Source: Microcaldota archaeon (GTDB lineage Archaea; Micrarchaeota; Micrarchaeia; Micrarchaeales; Micrarchaeaceae). From it: a stretch of 12,992 nt of DNA. Made by a program: the position numbers and the translations under genes. The stretch spans positions 1 to 12,992 of the forward strand of contig JAJYEJ010000026.1 of assembly GCA_021785805.1 (NCBI GenBank), read 5' to 3'. The first letter of the stretch is position 1, and each line of letters starts with the position of its first letter. The notes under the pieces were generated by a model. The model saw only the letters and a program-made list of their open reading frames with translations. It searched no databases and had not been told where the DNA came from. Positions 5,893 through 12,838 of the stretch are shown piece after piece.

Positions 5893-6594
5893 ATGGTATC
5901 GAAGAGAGCACCCAGGAGAAAGTCCAATACAGCCGCAACGAGAAGACCCGGCAAGGTACCAAACAAACCGAAGTTCAAGGACAGCAAGGTACTGGACATT
6001 CCGACTTATGCGCAGACATATGAGTTCACAAGCTCAGCGGCATGCGCTATGATGGTGCTTAGATACATTAACAAGAACTTCAAGCCTAAGAAGGAGATGG
6101 AGTTCGAGATATGGCAGGAAGCGAACAATGGCAGCATATGGCATGGCTCTAGGTATGGTATAGCATACGCATTGGCGAAGAGAGGAGCCAGCCCGATGAT
6201 AATAAGCAACGTGAAGGATGAAGGGTACGAGAAGAAGATAGCCGTATATGAGGGAGTCAACCTTGATACCCTTTCAGCGTCATTCAACGAGATAAGGAAG
6301 AAGGCACAGGACCTTAGGATAAAGGAGCAGTATGGCATAGCGACGATCAACACGATAAAGAAACAGTTGAACAGTGGAAGGATACCGATAGTGCTGGTGA
6401 ACGCAAACGCCCTGAATCCGTATATGGAGTCCTCGCCGCACTGGGTGGTGGTGAAGGGATATGATAAAGATACTTTCTACATCAACGACCCATACTCCGA
6501 CAGCACATTAGCCATGGAACCGGATGTCTTCAAGTCGGCATTGGGGTATGACAGCGAACATCACATGATAAGCGTAAGCGTCAGGAAGCGCTGA
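5893..6594 (+). CDS. C39-peptidase-like (papain-fold) protein with Ser at the Cys position
   Basis: A 233-aa protein counted from ATG 5893, which is preceded by the Shine-Dalgarno-like GGTGA; an in-frame GTG at 5845 lies inside tRNA-Leu and is not credible. The first 30 residues are basic and disordered, with no signal peptide. The rest resembles the peptidase C39-like family (DUF3335 type): an oxyanion Gln41, the TYEFTSSAACAMMVL segment (42-56), an IWQEANN helix, and late HWVVVKGY (His183) and INDPY (Asp199). In active C39 enzymes the stretch after T46 reads Cys-Gly-Pro; here it is Ser47-Ser-Ala, so the nucleophile appears replaced, with Cys51 four residues on. It may be a non-proteolytic binding domain or a Ser variant. 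It is probably co-transcribed with tRNA-Leu. Confidence 0.75.
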   Translation: MVSKRAPRRKSNTAATRRPGKVPNKPKFKDSKVLDIPTYAQTYEFTSSAACAMMVLRYINKNFKPKKEMEFEIWQEANNGSIWHGSRYGIAYALAKRGASPMIISNVKDEGYEKKIAVYEGVNLDTLSASFNEIRKKAQDLRIKEQYGIATINTIKKQLNSGRIPIVLVNANALNPYMESSPHWVVVKGYDKDTFYINDPYSDSTLAMEPDVFKSALGYDSEHHMISVSVRKR

Positions 6595-6607
6595 ACGCTG
6601 ATTTCCC

Positions 6608-6629
6608 TTTTTCTCCTCCTTTCTTTTCC
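6608..6629 (+). terminator. Pyrimidine/T-rich terminator after the C39-like gene
   Basis: Clusters of T (TTTTT at 6608-6612, then T-rich stretches to 6628) begin 14 bases after the stop codon on the plus strand, without a GC hairpin. Oligo-T tracts of this kind are typical archaeal transcription terminators. Confidence 0.55.
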
Positions 6630-6704
6630 AGTTTTCCGCGTGCAGCGGAAACAGAGATCGATTAAAAGCCATAGGACATAGTAGCCGGACGGGCACTTTT
6701 GCGA

Positions 6705-7178
6705 CTATTCTGCTGCTTCGTAGGGCCTATGCATGAGCTCTTTCGCTATGTTTTTGCTTAGCCTTGCCCTGACCTTGTACATGCCGCTCAGGAAGCTGAC
6801 CCTGTCTCTTGCCTTGCTTGCCACCCTCTTGTAGCAATCGGTGCATACCAGCCTCTGCAGCAATGGCAGCCTATTGTCGCTGTATATGGATGACGGCATG
6901 ACGAACTTCGACTCCCCGTTTCGGAAGACCCTCGTGCATACCGAGCATGTGTGCTTGGCCAGGTATTCCAGCTCGACGCGCTCCGCGCACCTGGCGCAGT
7001 AGCTCATGCCATCCCTTCCCATCCTTTTCTTCGTGTACTGTTGCAACTCTATCGCACAGCGGTTGCAATACATTTTTCCATCCACTATTACCCCCCATCT
7101 CTCACGCCTCCCCAAGGCGTTTCTCACTTTCAAAAGGCTAGGTTGACCCCCATTCCAACCTTGCCCCACCACTTTCAC
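6705..7178 (-). CDS. Four-CxxC (putative double zinc-binding) protein, function unknown
   Basis: The 157-aa protein carries four CxxC knuckles: Cys38/41, Cys61/64, Cys78/81 and Cys112/115. They pair naturally into two zinc sites (38-41 with 61-64, and 78-81 with 112-115), the spacing of a LIM-like or treble-clef arrangement. The C-terminal 40 residues are basic and helical. I do not recognise a specific family; nucleic-acid or protein binding is possible. GTG 7178 lies 23 bases from the centre of a clear TATA box, indicating leaderless initiation there. The next in-frame options are a GTG just before DGKMYC (with GGGGGGT upstream) or that Met, both still before the first Cys. It lies 68 bp downstream of trm1 but seems to have its own promoter. 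Confidence 0.72.
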   Translation of the reverse strand: MKVVGQGWNGGQPSLLKVRNALGRRERWGVIVDGKMYCNRCAIELQQYTKKRMGRDGMSYCARCAERVELEYLAKHTCSVCTRVFRNGESKFVMPSSIYSDNRLPLLQRLVCTDCYKRVASKARDRVSFLSGMYKVRARLSKNIAKELMHRPYEAAE

Positions 7179-7195
7179 AATAATTGCGGCTTATG

Positions 7196-7206
7196 TTATA
7201 TTTATA
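7196..7206 (-). promoter_or_regulatory. TATA box of the four-CxxC gene
   Basis: On the minus strand this reads TATAAATATAA, an almost ideal archaeal TATA box. Its centre is 23 bases from GTG 7178, so the mRNA would be leaderless or nearly so. It sits in the 68-bp gap after trm1, so the four-CxxC gene can be transcribed separately. Confidence 0.7.
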
Positions 7207-7246
7207 CCTTTCCGCTCACTTCCGCAAATCGGGACGCGATTCGCAG

Positions 7247-8362
7247 CTAGGCGCTTAGTCGTCGGACAGTCTGCTCAACTTCGACTAGCGGGGCATCGGT
7301 TTTTACCCCTGAAGGGTCGAAGGCGGTCTTTGTCGCCATGTATCCCTGTTTCCTCAGATGCTCTATCACGGCGTTCGGGCTTACCGACTTCGTGCCGAGG
7401 TGCTTGGTTATCTTCGGTATCATGTAGAAAAGAGGACTGTCGAGTTCTCCGAGCATGGTCTGCAATGGTTTCAGTTCGGCGCCTGCTAGCCCCATATCGC
7501 GCATCTCCTTCTCCATCTCCGCCATGATGTCCCTGCCGTAAAGCTTGCCTAGCCAGATTTTGCCGCCTATAGAAAGCTTTGATCCACAGTTAGGGCATAA
7601 TGTCATTGTCGGAAGCAGGGCTTTTTCGCTATGGTGATAGAAACATTTGCCGCAATGATACGCGTATCCGAGTTCATTCACTGAAGAGGTAGCCCTGTCC
7701 GAACCATGGCTTACGCGCATGAACAGCCTCATGTAATGTATGTGTGAGATTGCCATCACCACCTCTATCCCAAGGTTGAACTGGGCAGCTACCCTGGCCA
7801 CATATCCGGCAAGCAGGCGTATCCCGGTCTCATGCCCGAGCTCATCATGCAGCGGCACGGCATCATACGCTTTCACGCATGCCTTCGGGTGTGCGCCGCA
7901 CAATACCGCTCCGTCCGTAGCCGTTAGCATCACATACCCATTATCGCTTATTATCTTCATTATGTCATGGACATAGGGGGTGACCCCACCGAATGGATCC
8001 AGGTCTATCACGCCGAACCTCGCCCCACAGGTGTTTGCAAACTCCTGGATGCTCTTGTTCATGACCTTGCACTTGGTCTTATTCAGGGCAGCGTTCTTTT
8101 TCGCAAGCAGGGATGCCTTCCTGTTTATGTCGAGCAAGGTCACGTCCTTCATGCCGGCTTCAAGCGCATATCTTATGCCCCTGATCCCGGTGGCTGCGGT
8201 GCAGTCCAGCACTGAACTGGATTTTGGAACTGCGGCTCTCATGAACGCTACGCTCATGTCACGTATAAGTTTCGCTTTAGGATTCAGGAATGCACTATCA
8301 TTGTAGTACACCCTTGCCTCCCCTTCTTCGTAGAATGGCACTGTACCAGCCTCATTTCGCAA
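7247..8362 (-). CDS. trm1: tRNA (guanine26-N2)-dimethyltransferase Trm1
   Basis: A SAM-dependent enzyme that makes m2G and m2,2G at position 26 of tRNAs. The 371-aa protein shows the family N terminus with the substrate motif VYYNDSAFLNP (18-28), the SAM-binding motif DCTAATGIRG (53-62), the catalytic DLDPFG (120-125), ATDGAVLCG (148-156) and a C-terminal half with a four-cysteine zinc site (Cys237, 240, 256, 259). Length is normal for archaeal Trm1. ATG 8362-8360 lies inside the end of the DUF357-like gene (11-nt overlap), so the two are co-transcribed and probably translationally coupled. Three of the four tRNAs in this window (Asp, Tyr, Leu) have G26; Ala has A26. No defect is seen. Confidence 0.95.
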   Translation of the reverse strand: MRNEAGTVPFYEEGEARVYYNDSAFLNPKAKLIRDMSVAFMRAAVPKSSSVLDCTAATGIRGIRYALEAGMKDVTLLDINRKASLLAKKNAALNKTKCKVMNKSIQEFANTCGARFGVIDLDPFGGVTPYVHDIMKIISDNGYVMLTATDGAVLCGAHPKACVKAYDAVPLHDELGHETGIRLLAGYVARVAAQFNLGIEVVMAISHIHYMRLFMRVSHGSDRATSSVNELGYAYHCGKCFYHHSEKALLPTMTLCPNCGSKLSIGGKIWLGKLYGRDIMAEMEKEMRDMGLAGAELKPLQTMLGELDSPLFYMIPKITKHLGTKSVSPNAVIEHLRKQGYMATKTAFDPSGVKTDAPLVEVEQTVRRLSA

Positions 8363-8609
8363 GAATCTCCTTTATCGCGTCAAGGAGGCCATGCGCGTAT
8401 GATATGCATGAGAATGCAGTATAGAAGTCCTTCTTCTGGAGATAGCTCCGAGCATCGCTGGCGTACATCTTTGAGAGATCGACTACCCTGGCCATGCCCT
8501 TATCCCCATTCGGCACGGATATCTTCACAATATTTTCGTCGAACATGCGTATGTCCTTCTCTATCCTTTTTTCTATGTCGGATTGCTGGCCCCCTTGCTG
8601 TACATGCAT
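8352..8609 (-). CDS. DUF357-like small helical protein
   Basis: An 85-aa, probably all-helical protein. The C-terminal half (LSKMYASDARSYLQ, then DFYTAFSCISYAHGLLDAI) fits the archaeal DUF357 family pattern of two amphipathic helices with a conserved TAF..i.YA.GLLDA segment. The function of the family is unknown. ATG 8609-8607 follows GGTGGGC, a good ribosome-binding site. Its end overlaps the trm1 start by 11 nt, tying it to tRNA modification by context. It is divergent from the gene at 8667. Family assignment is from memory of the pattern. Confidence 0.72.
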   Translation of the reverse strand: MHVQQGGQQSDIEKRIEKDIRMFDENIVKISVPNGDKGMARVVDLSKMYASDARSYLQKKDFYTAFSCISYAHGLLDAIKEILAK

Positions 8610-8624
8610 GCGCCCACCAATACG

Positions 8625-8637
8625 TTAATAAGCTTAT
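8625..8637. promoter_or_regulatory. Shared palindromic TATA-like element, DUF357-trm1 / 8667 genes
   Basis: The 57-bp divergent gap contains TTAATAAGCTTAT, including the perfect 10-bp palindrome ATAAGCTTAT (8628-8637). Its centre is about 24 bases from the DUF357 ATG and 34 from ATG 8667, close to TATA spacing in both directions. GGTGG precedes both starts, so short leaders are expected. A second A/T run (8648-8657) could instead serve the plus strand. Confidence 0.5.
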
Positions 8638-8666
8638 CCTCTCATCCTTAATAATTAGGTGGTAGG

Positions 8667-9269
8667 ATGGCTGACCTCTGGAGCGATTATAGCGATGCGT
8701 TGATTGCAGACATCGATGCCAAGCTAGGGAGCAAGTACAAGATGTCTATAAGTGACTTGCTTACCGACCCGTCGAAATATGCTGGAAATGACAACATACA
8801 GACAACAATAAAGAATATGAGGAGCGATGTGGATTTCTACATAGATGACAGGCTGGCGAAGATGGCTGATGAGAGGAAGCTCTTGGAGGATAGCGTATTC
8901 AAGGCGAATTCCATAACTACGCAATTGGCGCAGAATATTTCCATGCAGGCGAAGCAGTATAAGGTGCCGGTGATAAAGCCCGTCATGATAGACCGCGATG
9001 ATACAGATGATGTGGTCATCTACGTTGACGCTGTCGACGCGCCGCTCCTTGCGCTGGTGGATAAGCTTTCGTCGTCGGCAATGTTCATAGCGGATTACAC
9101 CTATAGTTATAAGCAGAGCAAGATAGGCTCGTGGATGTTCAGCGGAACCGGGAACCGGATACTGAGCGTGTTCCTCAGGCCTAGCGACGTACTGTCCTTG
9201 GAGAACAGCAAGGCTGAGCTGGATGGCATCTTCGATTCCGCAGCCGCATTCATCAGCAAGATATCGTGA
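8667..9269 (+). CDS. Unrecognised 200-aa protein, coupled to AK6-like kinase
   Basis: I do not recognise this family. The first half (about 1-100) is rich in charged amphipathic helices and could form coiled coils. The middle (about 101-140) alternates strand and helix (DDVVIYVDAVDAPLLALVDKL), followed by a region rich in Ser/Tyr (ADYTYSYKQSK) and a C-terminal strand-helix segment (ILSVFLRPSD). No membrane segment, signal peptide or metal-binding Cys pairs are present. ATG 8667 has GGTGG a few bases upstream. The stop codon overlaps the GTG start of the kinase gene (GTGA), so the two products are probably made together. Even codon use like the neighbours argues for a real resident gene. Confidence 0.8.
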   Translation: MADLWSDYSDALIADIDAKLGSKYKMSISDLLTDPSKYAGNDNIQTTIKNMRSDVDFYIDDRLAKMADERKLLEDSVFKANSITTQLAQNISMQAKQYKVPVIKPVMIDRDDTDDVVIYVDAVDAPLLALVDKLSSSAMFIADYTYSYKQSKIGSWMFSGTGNRILSVFLRPSDVLSLENSKAELDGIFDSAAAFISKIS

Positions 9270-9844
9270 TTGTGTTGAAATACGTTATCGCAGTTACAGG
9301 TACTCCGGCTACGGGCAAGACATCGTTTGCGAAAACGCTGGCCAAGGAGATCGGAGCCAAGCTCATCGAGATAAATGATGTTGTAAAAGAGAGGCACCTG
9401 TTCTCACACAAGGATAAGTTCGGTACGATGGTGGTCATGCTTCCGGAGCTCAGCGCTGCGATGAAAGAGATACTGCTCAGCGCCACAGGCCCGATAGTGG
9501 TCGTAGGGCATCTCGCTCCGGAGCTGAATGTCAAGTATAACGCAGCCGTAGTGATAAGAGCGAAACTGAAGGTCATAGCCAACAGGCAACACAAGAGGGG
9601 ATACCCTATGGAAAAGATAAGGGATAATCTCATATCTGAGGCTACGGATTACTGCGGATCGCTTATGAGAGGCAAGGTTGACAACACCTTTGAAGTTGAG
9701 ACTGATGCGGATAAGAAGGCACTGGTGGATTATTTCAAAGCGATGTCCAGAGGGAGGAACGCCGTTGCCCCGAAGACCAATGAGATAGACAAGCTTAAGG
9801 AGATAATCGAACTTGTCAAGAACGGCAACAAGTACAAGCTCTAG
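9266..9844 (+). CDS. AK6/Fap7-type adenylate kinase-like NTPase
   Basis: A 192-aa P-loop NMP-kinase-fold protein of the AK6/Fap7 (hCINAP) group, which acts in small-subunit ribosome biogenesis and has adenylate kinase/ATPase activity. Walker A is GTPATGKT (12-19). The short NMP-binding region INDVVKERHLF, the VVVGHLAPEL segment (Walker B/base-binding area), and the C-terminal RGYPMEKIRDNLISEA helix match the family. Usual length is 170-190, so it is complete. GTG 9266 overlaps the previous stop as GTGA; GTG 9272 is in frame too. The stop abuts directly (0 bp) the stop of the convergent CCA enzyme. The family's Gly in the P-loop (GTPGTGK) is Ala15 here, which is tolerated in Walker A motifs. 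Confidence 0.88.
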   Translation: MIVLKYVIAVTGTPATGKTSFAKTLAKEIGAKLIEINDVVKERHLFSHKDKFGTMVVMLPELSAAMKEILLSATGPIVVVGHLAPELNVKYNAAVVIRAKLKVIANRQHKRGYPMEKIRDNLISEATDYCGSLMRGKVDNTFEVETDADKKALVDYFKAMSRGRNAVAPKTNEIDKLKEIIELVKNGNKYKL

Positions 9845-11269
9845 TCAGACGTTTGTTTTGAATATGAATGCAGAGTAGATGAGCTTAGCGTATTTCTCCG
9901 GTATGTCATTCACATACAGCCTGGCGCCTTTGTTGTTTATACACGATGGATATATTGATTTGTCCTTAATCAGCTCGTTGAGCAGCTCTTTCGGGCTCTC
10001 GTATTCTGCTTTTTCTATCATGATTACCTTCCCGCCCTCGAAGAACCGTGCCAGGGCCTCCGGATGGGAGTCGAAGAACGCCCCGACGGGGTGTCCCATG
10101 TGCAGATCCGGACCCCTTATGGTGAGGCTCTTGGACCTATAGCGGTCCATTATGAATGATATGACGGCATCGCAGCCGGATAGCTCTTCTAGGGTCATGA
10201 TCGGAGAAAATCCCTTGTCCACCAGGGCGCCAGATATCCTCTTGCTCAGCTTCCTGAGCTGCTGCACCACTATCTCCTCGGAGACGTCAGATGTTCGCAT
10301 CGTGATGGCATAGATATCAAGGTCAAGCTCCCTGCTTATCCTCTTTACCCTCCGTTCAGAGTAAACATCAGAGTACTTTATACCGTAGAAGAAATCCAGG
10401 CTAGGCTTCGTCAGGAGAATCCTAGATGCCATTATGAATCTCGCGAGCGCCTCGCCTGATACCACAGCGGCGACGTTCCTGTTCTTGTCGGTAGGGTCGA
10501 TCACTATGAACTCACTTTTGAATTTCTTTACGTACGGCGCGACCTGCTGGTCTCTGGAATGGTACTCTTTCCCGGATAGTACGTCTATGACAAACGGCAA
10601 TTTCATGTATATAGACTTGGACAGTAGCTTGGTGAATGAGCCATAATGGCATATCAGGAGCTCGCAAAGGTAGCCGGAAAACCCCTCCACACGCGCCCCT
10701 GCGCCGTATATGCCATGCGCCTTGAGGAACGCTTTTAGCACCCGCACGTCTCCTTTCTGGGAGTCGCTAAGCCGCGACTTGATGAACTCGTTGTGGAGCT
10801 GTGTCCTGTCCACCGCTGTGCCGAGCTCGTCAGCGCCGTTTATCTTATACGCAGGCACTATGTCAGCGGCTATGCCGATGTCCTTAAGGAGAAGCTTGGT
10901 ATATGGATGTTCAGCGTACTTGACCTGATAACTCTCGTTCTTGCCCTTCCTGACGATCTTCTTCCCGTATTCCAAACCTTTCTTCTCGAGCACATCCCTT
11001 GGGGTGCGCCTAGGAAACAGCAGGAATATGTCCAGGTCAGAAGAGCCGCGGAGCTGGGTTCCCCTGGCGCTTGACCCGACAGCCACTATCTTGATATCCC
11101 TTGGCACTGCCTTCTTCAGCCTCCCGACCAGGTCATTCGAGTACGCGGTAGAAAGCGCAAGTTCCTCGTCGGTTGGTGACACGTCGGCCAGCACCCTGGT
11201 CATTATCCCCTTTAGGCTCTCCTCTGTCTTGGAGGTAAAGTTTATCCTGCCGCCCTGCGCATCTGCCAT
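9845..11269 (-). CDS. cca: CCA-adding enzyme (archaeal class I tRNA nucleotidyltransferase)
   Basis: This enzyme adds CCA to tRNA 3' ends without a template, which is essential here because none of the four tRNA genes encodes CCA. The 474-aa protein has the polymerase-beta-type signature GSSARGTQLRGSSDLD near residues 65-80, with Asp78 and Asp80 as metal ligands and Asp136 (ADIVPAY) as the third carboxylate. The helical segment DVRVLKAFLKAHGIYGAG and the EGFSGYLCELLI motif are typical of the archaeal class I enzyme. Length matches the family. ATG 11269 is chosen; an in-frame TTG at 11281 lies right at the predicted transcription start. It is divergent from tRNA-Ala and shares an A/T-rich promoter element with it. 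Confidence 0.95.
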   Translation of the reverse strand: MADAQGGRINFTSKTEESLKGIMTRVLADVSPTDEELALSTAYSNDLVGRLKKAVPRDIKIVAVGSSARGTQLRGSSDLDIFLLFPRRTPRDVLEKKGLEYGKKIVRKGKNESYQVKYAEHPYTKLLLKDIGIAADIVPAYKINGADELGTAVDRTQLHNEFIKSRLSDSQKGDVRVLKAFLKAHGIYGAGARVEGFSGYLCELLICHYGSFTKLLSKSIYMKLPFVIDVLSGKEYHSRDQQVAPYVKKFKSEFIVIDPTDKNRNVAAVVSGEALARFIMASRILLTKPSLDFFYGIKYSDVYSERRVKRISRELDLDIYAITMRTSDVSEEIVVQQLRKLSKRISGALVDKGFSPIMTLEELSGCDAVISFIMDRYRSKSLTIRGPDLHMGHPVGAFFDSHPEALARFFEGGKVIMIEKAEYESPKELLNELIKDKSIYPSCINNKGARLYVNDIPEKYAKLIYSAFIFKTNV

Positions 11270-11300
11270 GCGAATCAGCAATAAGATAGATGCTCACAAT

Positions 11301-11311
11301 TAATAAATAGC
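11301..11311. promoter_or_regulatory. TATA-like element between CCA enzyme and tRNA-Ala
   Basis: TTAATAAATAG (CTATTTATTAA on the minus strand) is centred 29 bases before tRNA-Ala and 37 before the CCA-enzyme ATG, giving predicted starts near 11333 (plus) and 11280 (minus). A second match, TTTAATA (11312-11318), is too close to the tRNA for normal spacing. Confidence 0.5.
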
Positions 11312-11334
11312 TTTAATACACTTAGATAGCTCGT

Positions 11335-11406
11335 GGGCTCGTAGCGTAACGGTAGCGCACCACGTTCGCAACGTGGGGGTTGCGGGTTCAAATCCCGCCG
11401 AGTCCA
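11335..11406 (+). tRNA. tRNA-Ala (anticodon CGC)
   Basis: A 72-nt cloverleaf without intron. Acceptor GGGCTCG (11335-11341) pairs with CGAGTCC (11399-11405) and includes the G3-U70 wobble that defines tRNA-Ala; discriminator is A11406. The anticodon stem is CCACG/CGTGG with loop TTCGCAA, anticodon CGC. The T arm is GCGGG/CCCGC with TTCAAAT. Position 26 is A, so it is not a Trm1 substrate. No CCA is encoded (the next bases are CAT). It is directly followed by T6 and by an A/T-rich gene that may be foreign. Confidence 0.97.
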
Positions 11407-11408
11407 CA

Positions 11409-11414
11409 TTTTTT
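11409..11414 (+). terminator. Oligo-T terminator of tRNA-Ala
   Basis: Six consecutive T residues start three bases after the tRNA discriminator, a typical archaeal tRNA terminator. The following 139 bases to the ATPase start hold no gene that I can see; they grow A/T-rich toward the ATPase promoter. Confidence 0.65.
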
Positions 11415-11512
11415 CCAAGCAGGGATTACGGCGGCAAATCCGCAAGCGGGTCTGGATATCATTGGGACAATTGAGTTTATCAGAAGTAGGTATTATTATA
11501 ATATCCTTCATA

Positions 11513-11542
11513 AAAGGAAAATATTTAAATATATTGTCCTTT
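11513..11542 (+). promoter_or_regulatory. TATA box within an inverted repeat, ATPase promoter
   Basis: The palindrome ATATTTAAATAT (11521-11532) is centred about 27 bases before ATG 11554, fitting a TATA box with leaderless initiation. It is flanked by AAAGGA (11513-11518) and TCCTTT (11537-11542), a 6-bp inverted repeat nearly centred on the box. This is a plausible operator for a repressor that would block TBP, though no repressor is identified. Confidence 0.5.
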
Positions 11543-11553
11543 ATAATACACAT

Positions 11554-12831
11554 ATGGATTCCGCTTTAGTAAAAGACTACATTCTCGAGTGGCTAGGCAA
11601 AACGCTTGAAGAAGGCGTAGAGAGAGATTTGATTGTATCCAATATCAGTAGCAGAGCCACCGTAATTGTGGGGCCCAGAAGGGCAGGCAAAACCTATTTT
11701 TTATATCAAATAGCCCAAAAAAACAAACGGGAAGACGTCCTGTATCTAAACTTTGAGGATACCAGATTACGTAACCTGCGTTTTACAGAGATTAGAGAAA
11801 TAATACGGCTATTCGTAGAGCTTACTGGAAAGAAACCAAGAACTCTATTATTGGACGAGATACAGAATATGGACAAATGGGAAATAGCCACAAGAGAACT
11901 CCTCGATCTTAAAGAACATACTATATTTATTACTGGATCTTCATCTAAGATGCTTAGCAGAGAGATAGCCACACAGTTAAGGGGCAGAGCACTGATTTAC
12001 CTGATGCTTCCTTTTAGTTTTTCCGAATATCTAAAAGCTAAAAAAGTAAGCGGAGGCATTGAGATAACGCGGGATAGTGCGGCAAAAATAAGGAACAACC
12101 TTAAAGAATATCTGGAATGGGGTGGCTTTCCAGAAGCTGTCATCGAGAATAAAAACAGAGAGCTTATTCTTAAAGAATATTACGACCTTATACTATTCAA
12201 AGATATAATTGAAAGAAATTCGATGAAGAATATATCCTTGGCCAGGTTTTTGCTTGAGCAAATGCTGCAAAATTTCTCAAAAGAGATCAGCGTAAATAGT
12301 ATAATGAAAAAAGCGGAAGGAATAAGCCTAAGCAAAGACACCACATATGAATATGTAGATAAGACACAGGATTCCGTAGCGATTTTCTTTCTTAACCGAC
12401 TGTCCGCTAAAGCTAAGACAAGAGAGAGTTGGCCCAAAAAAGTATATGCGTGCGATACTGGCTTGACTAAAGCTGTAAAGTTCTCAAGCGATATCGGCAA
12501 GCTTATGGAGAATTGTATATTTCTTGAATTGATGCGACAGACGAATAAAATGCCATTCTTGAGGCTCTTCTACTGGAAGGATAGTTCACAGCTGGAAATT
12601 GACTTTGTGCTAAAGGAGTCAGACAGAATTAAAACACTCATACAAGTAACACATGCAGTTTCCTTGGAGGAGATAGACAAAAGAGAAATAAATGCATTGC
12701 TTCGTGGTGCTGAAGTTTTGAACTGCAAGAAGCTTATAATAATTACGTGGGATTACAAGGACATAATCAAACTTGATAAGAAGAGTATAGAATGCATTCC
12801 ATTGTGGGAATGGCTTTTAACTAAGAAATGA
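11554..12831 (+). CDS. AAA_14/DUF4143-type ATPase, probably acquired
   Basis: The 425-aa protein belongs to the widespread archaeal/bacterial group with an N-terminal AAA_14-type P-loop ATPase and a C-terminal DUF4143 (restriction-nuclease-like) domain. Walker A is GPRRAGKT (40-47), Walker B LLLDEIQ (Asp101, Glu102), sensor region ITGSSSKML (126-134), arginine-rich LRGR (142-145). The C-terminal part has FYWKDSSQLEIDFVL (339-353) and then LIQV (362-365). The nuclease-like Glu348/Asp350 pair is present, but the expected catalytic Lys position is Gln364, so cleavage is doubtful. Physiological roles of the family are unclear; many members sit in variable genomic regions. Compared with its neighbours the gene is visibly A/T-richer and uses more AAA and ATA codons, and it follows a tRNA gene, both signs of transfer. 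ATG 11554 is set by the TATA box; an upstream in-frame stretch runs through tRNA-Ala and is rejected. Confidence 0.88.
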   Translation: MDSALVKDYILEWLGKTLEEGVERDLIVSNISSRATVIVGPRRAGKTYFLYQIAQKNKREDVLYLNFEDTRLRNLRFTEIREIIRLFVELTGKKPRTLLLDEIQNMDKWEIATRELLDLKEHTIFITGSSSKMLSREIATQLRGRALIYLMLPFSFSEYLKAKKVSGGIEITRDSAAKIRNNLKEYLEWGGFPEAVIENKNRELILKEYYDLILFKDIIERNSMKNISLARFLLEQMLQNFSKEISVNSIMKKAEGISLSKDTTYEYVDKTQDSVAIFFLNRLSAKAKTRESWPKKVYACDTGLTKAVKFSSDIGKLMENCIFLELMRQTNKMPFLRLFYWKDSSQLEIDFVLKESDRIKTLIQVTHAVSLEEIDKREINALLRGAEVLNCKKLIIITWDYKDIIKLDKKSIECIPLWEWLLTKK

Positions 12832-12838
12832 CTAATAA

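Noticed and set aside
11380..11553. N-terminal extension of the ATPase starting inside tRNA-Ala
   Set aside because: The first codons are tRNA sequence and the A/T-rich promoter would be translated; ATG 11554 sits at TATA distance and starts a normal family N terminus.
11275..11553. Minus-strand frame containing WTRRDLNPQPPRCERGALPL
   Set aside because: This is the familiar false protein produced by translating the complement of a tRNA gene.
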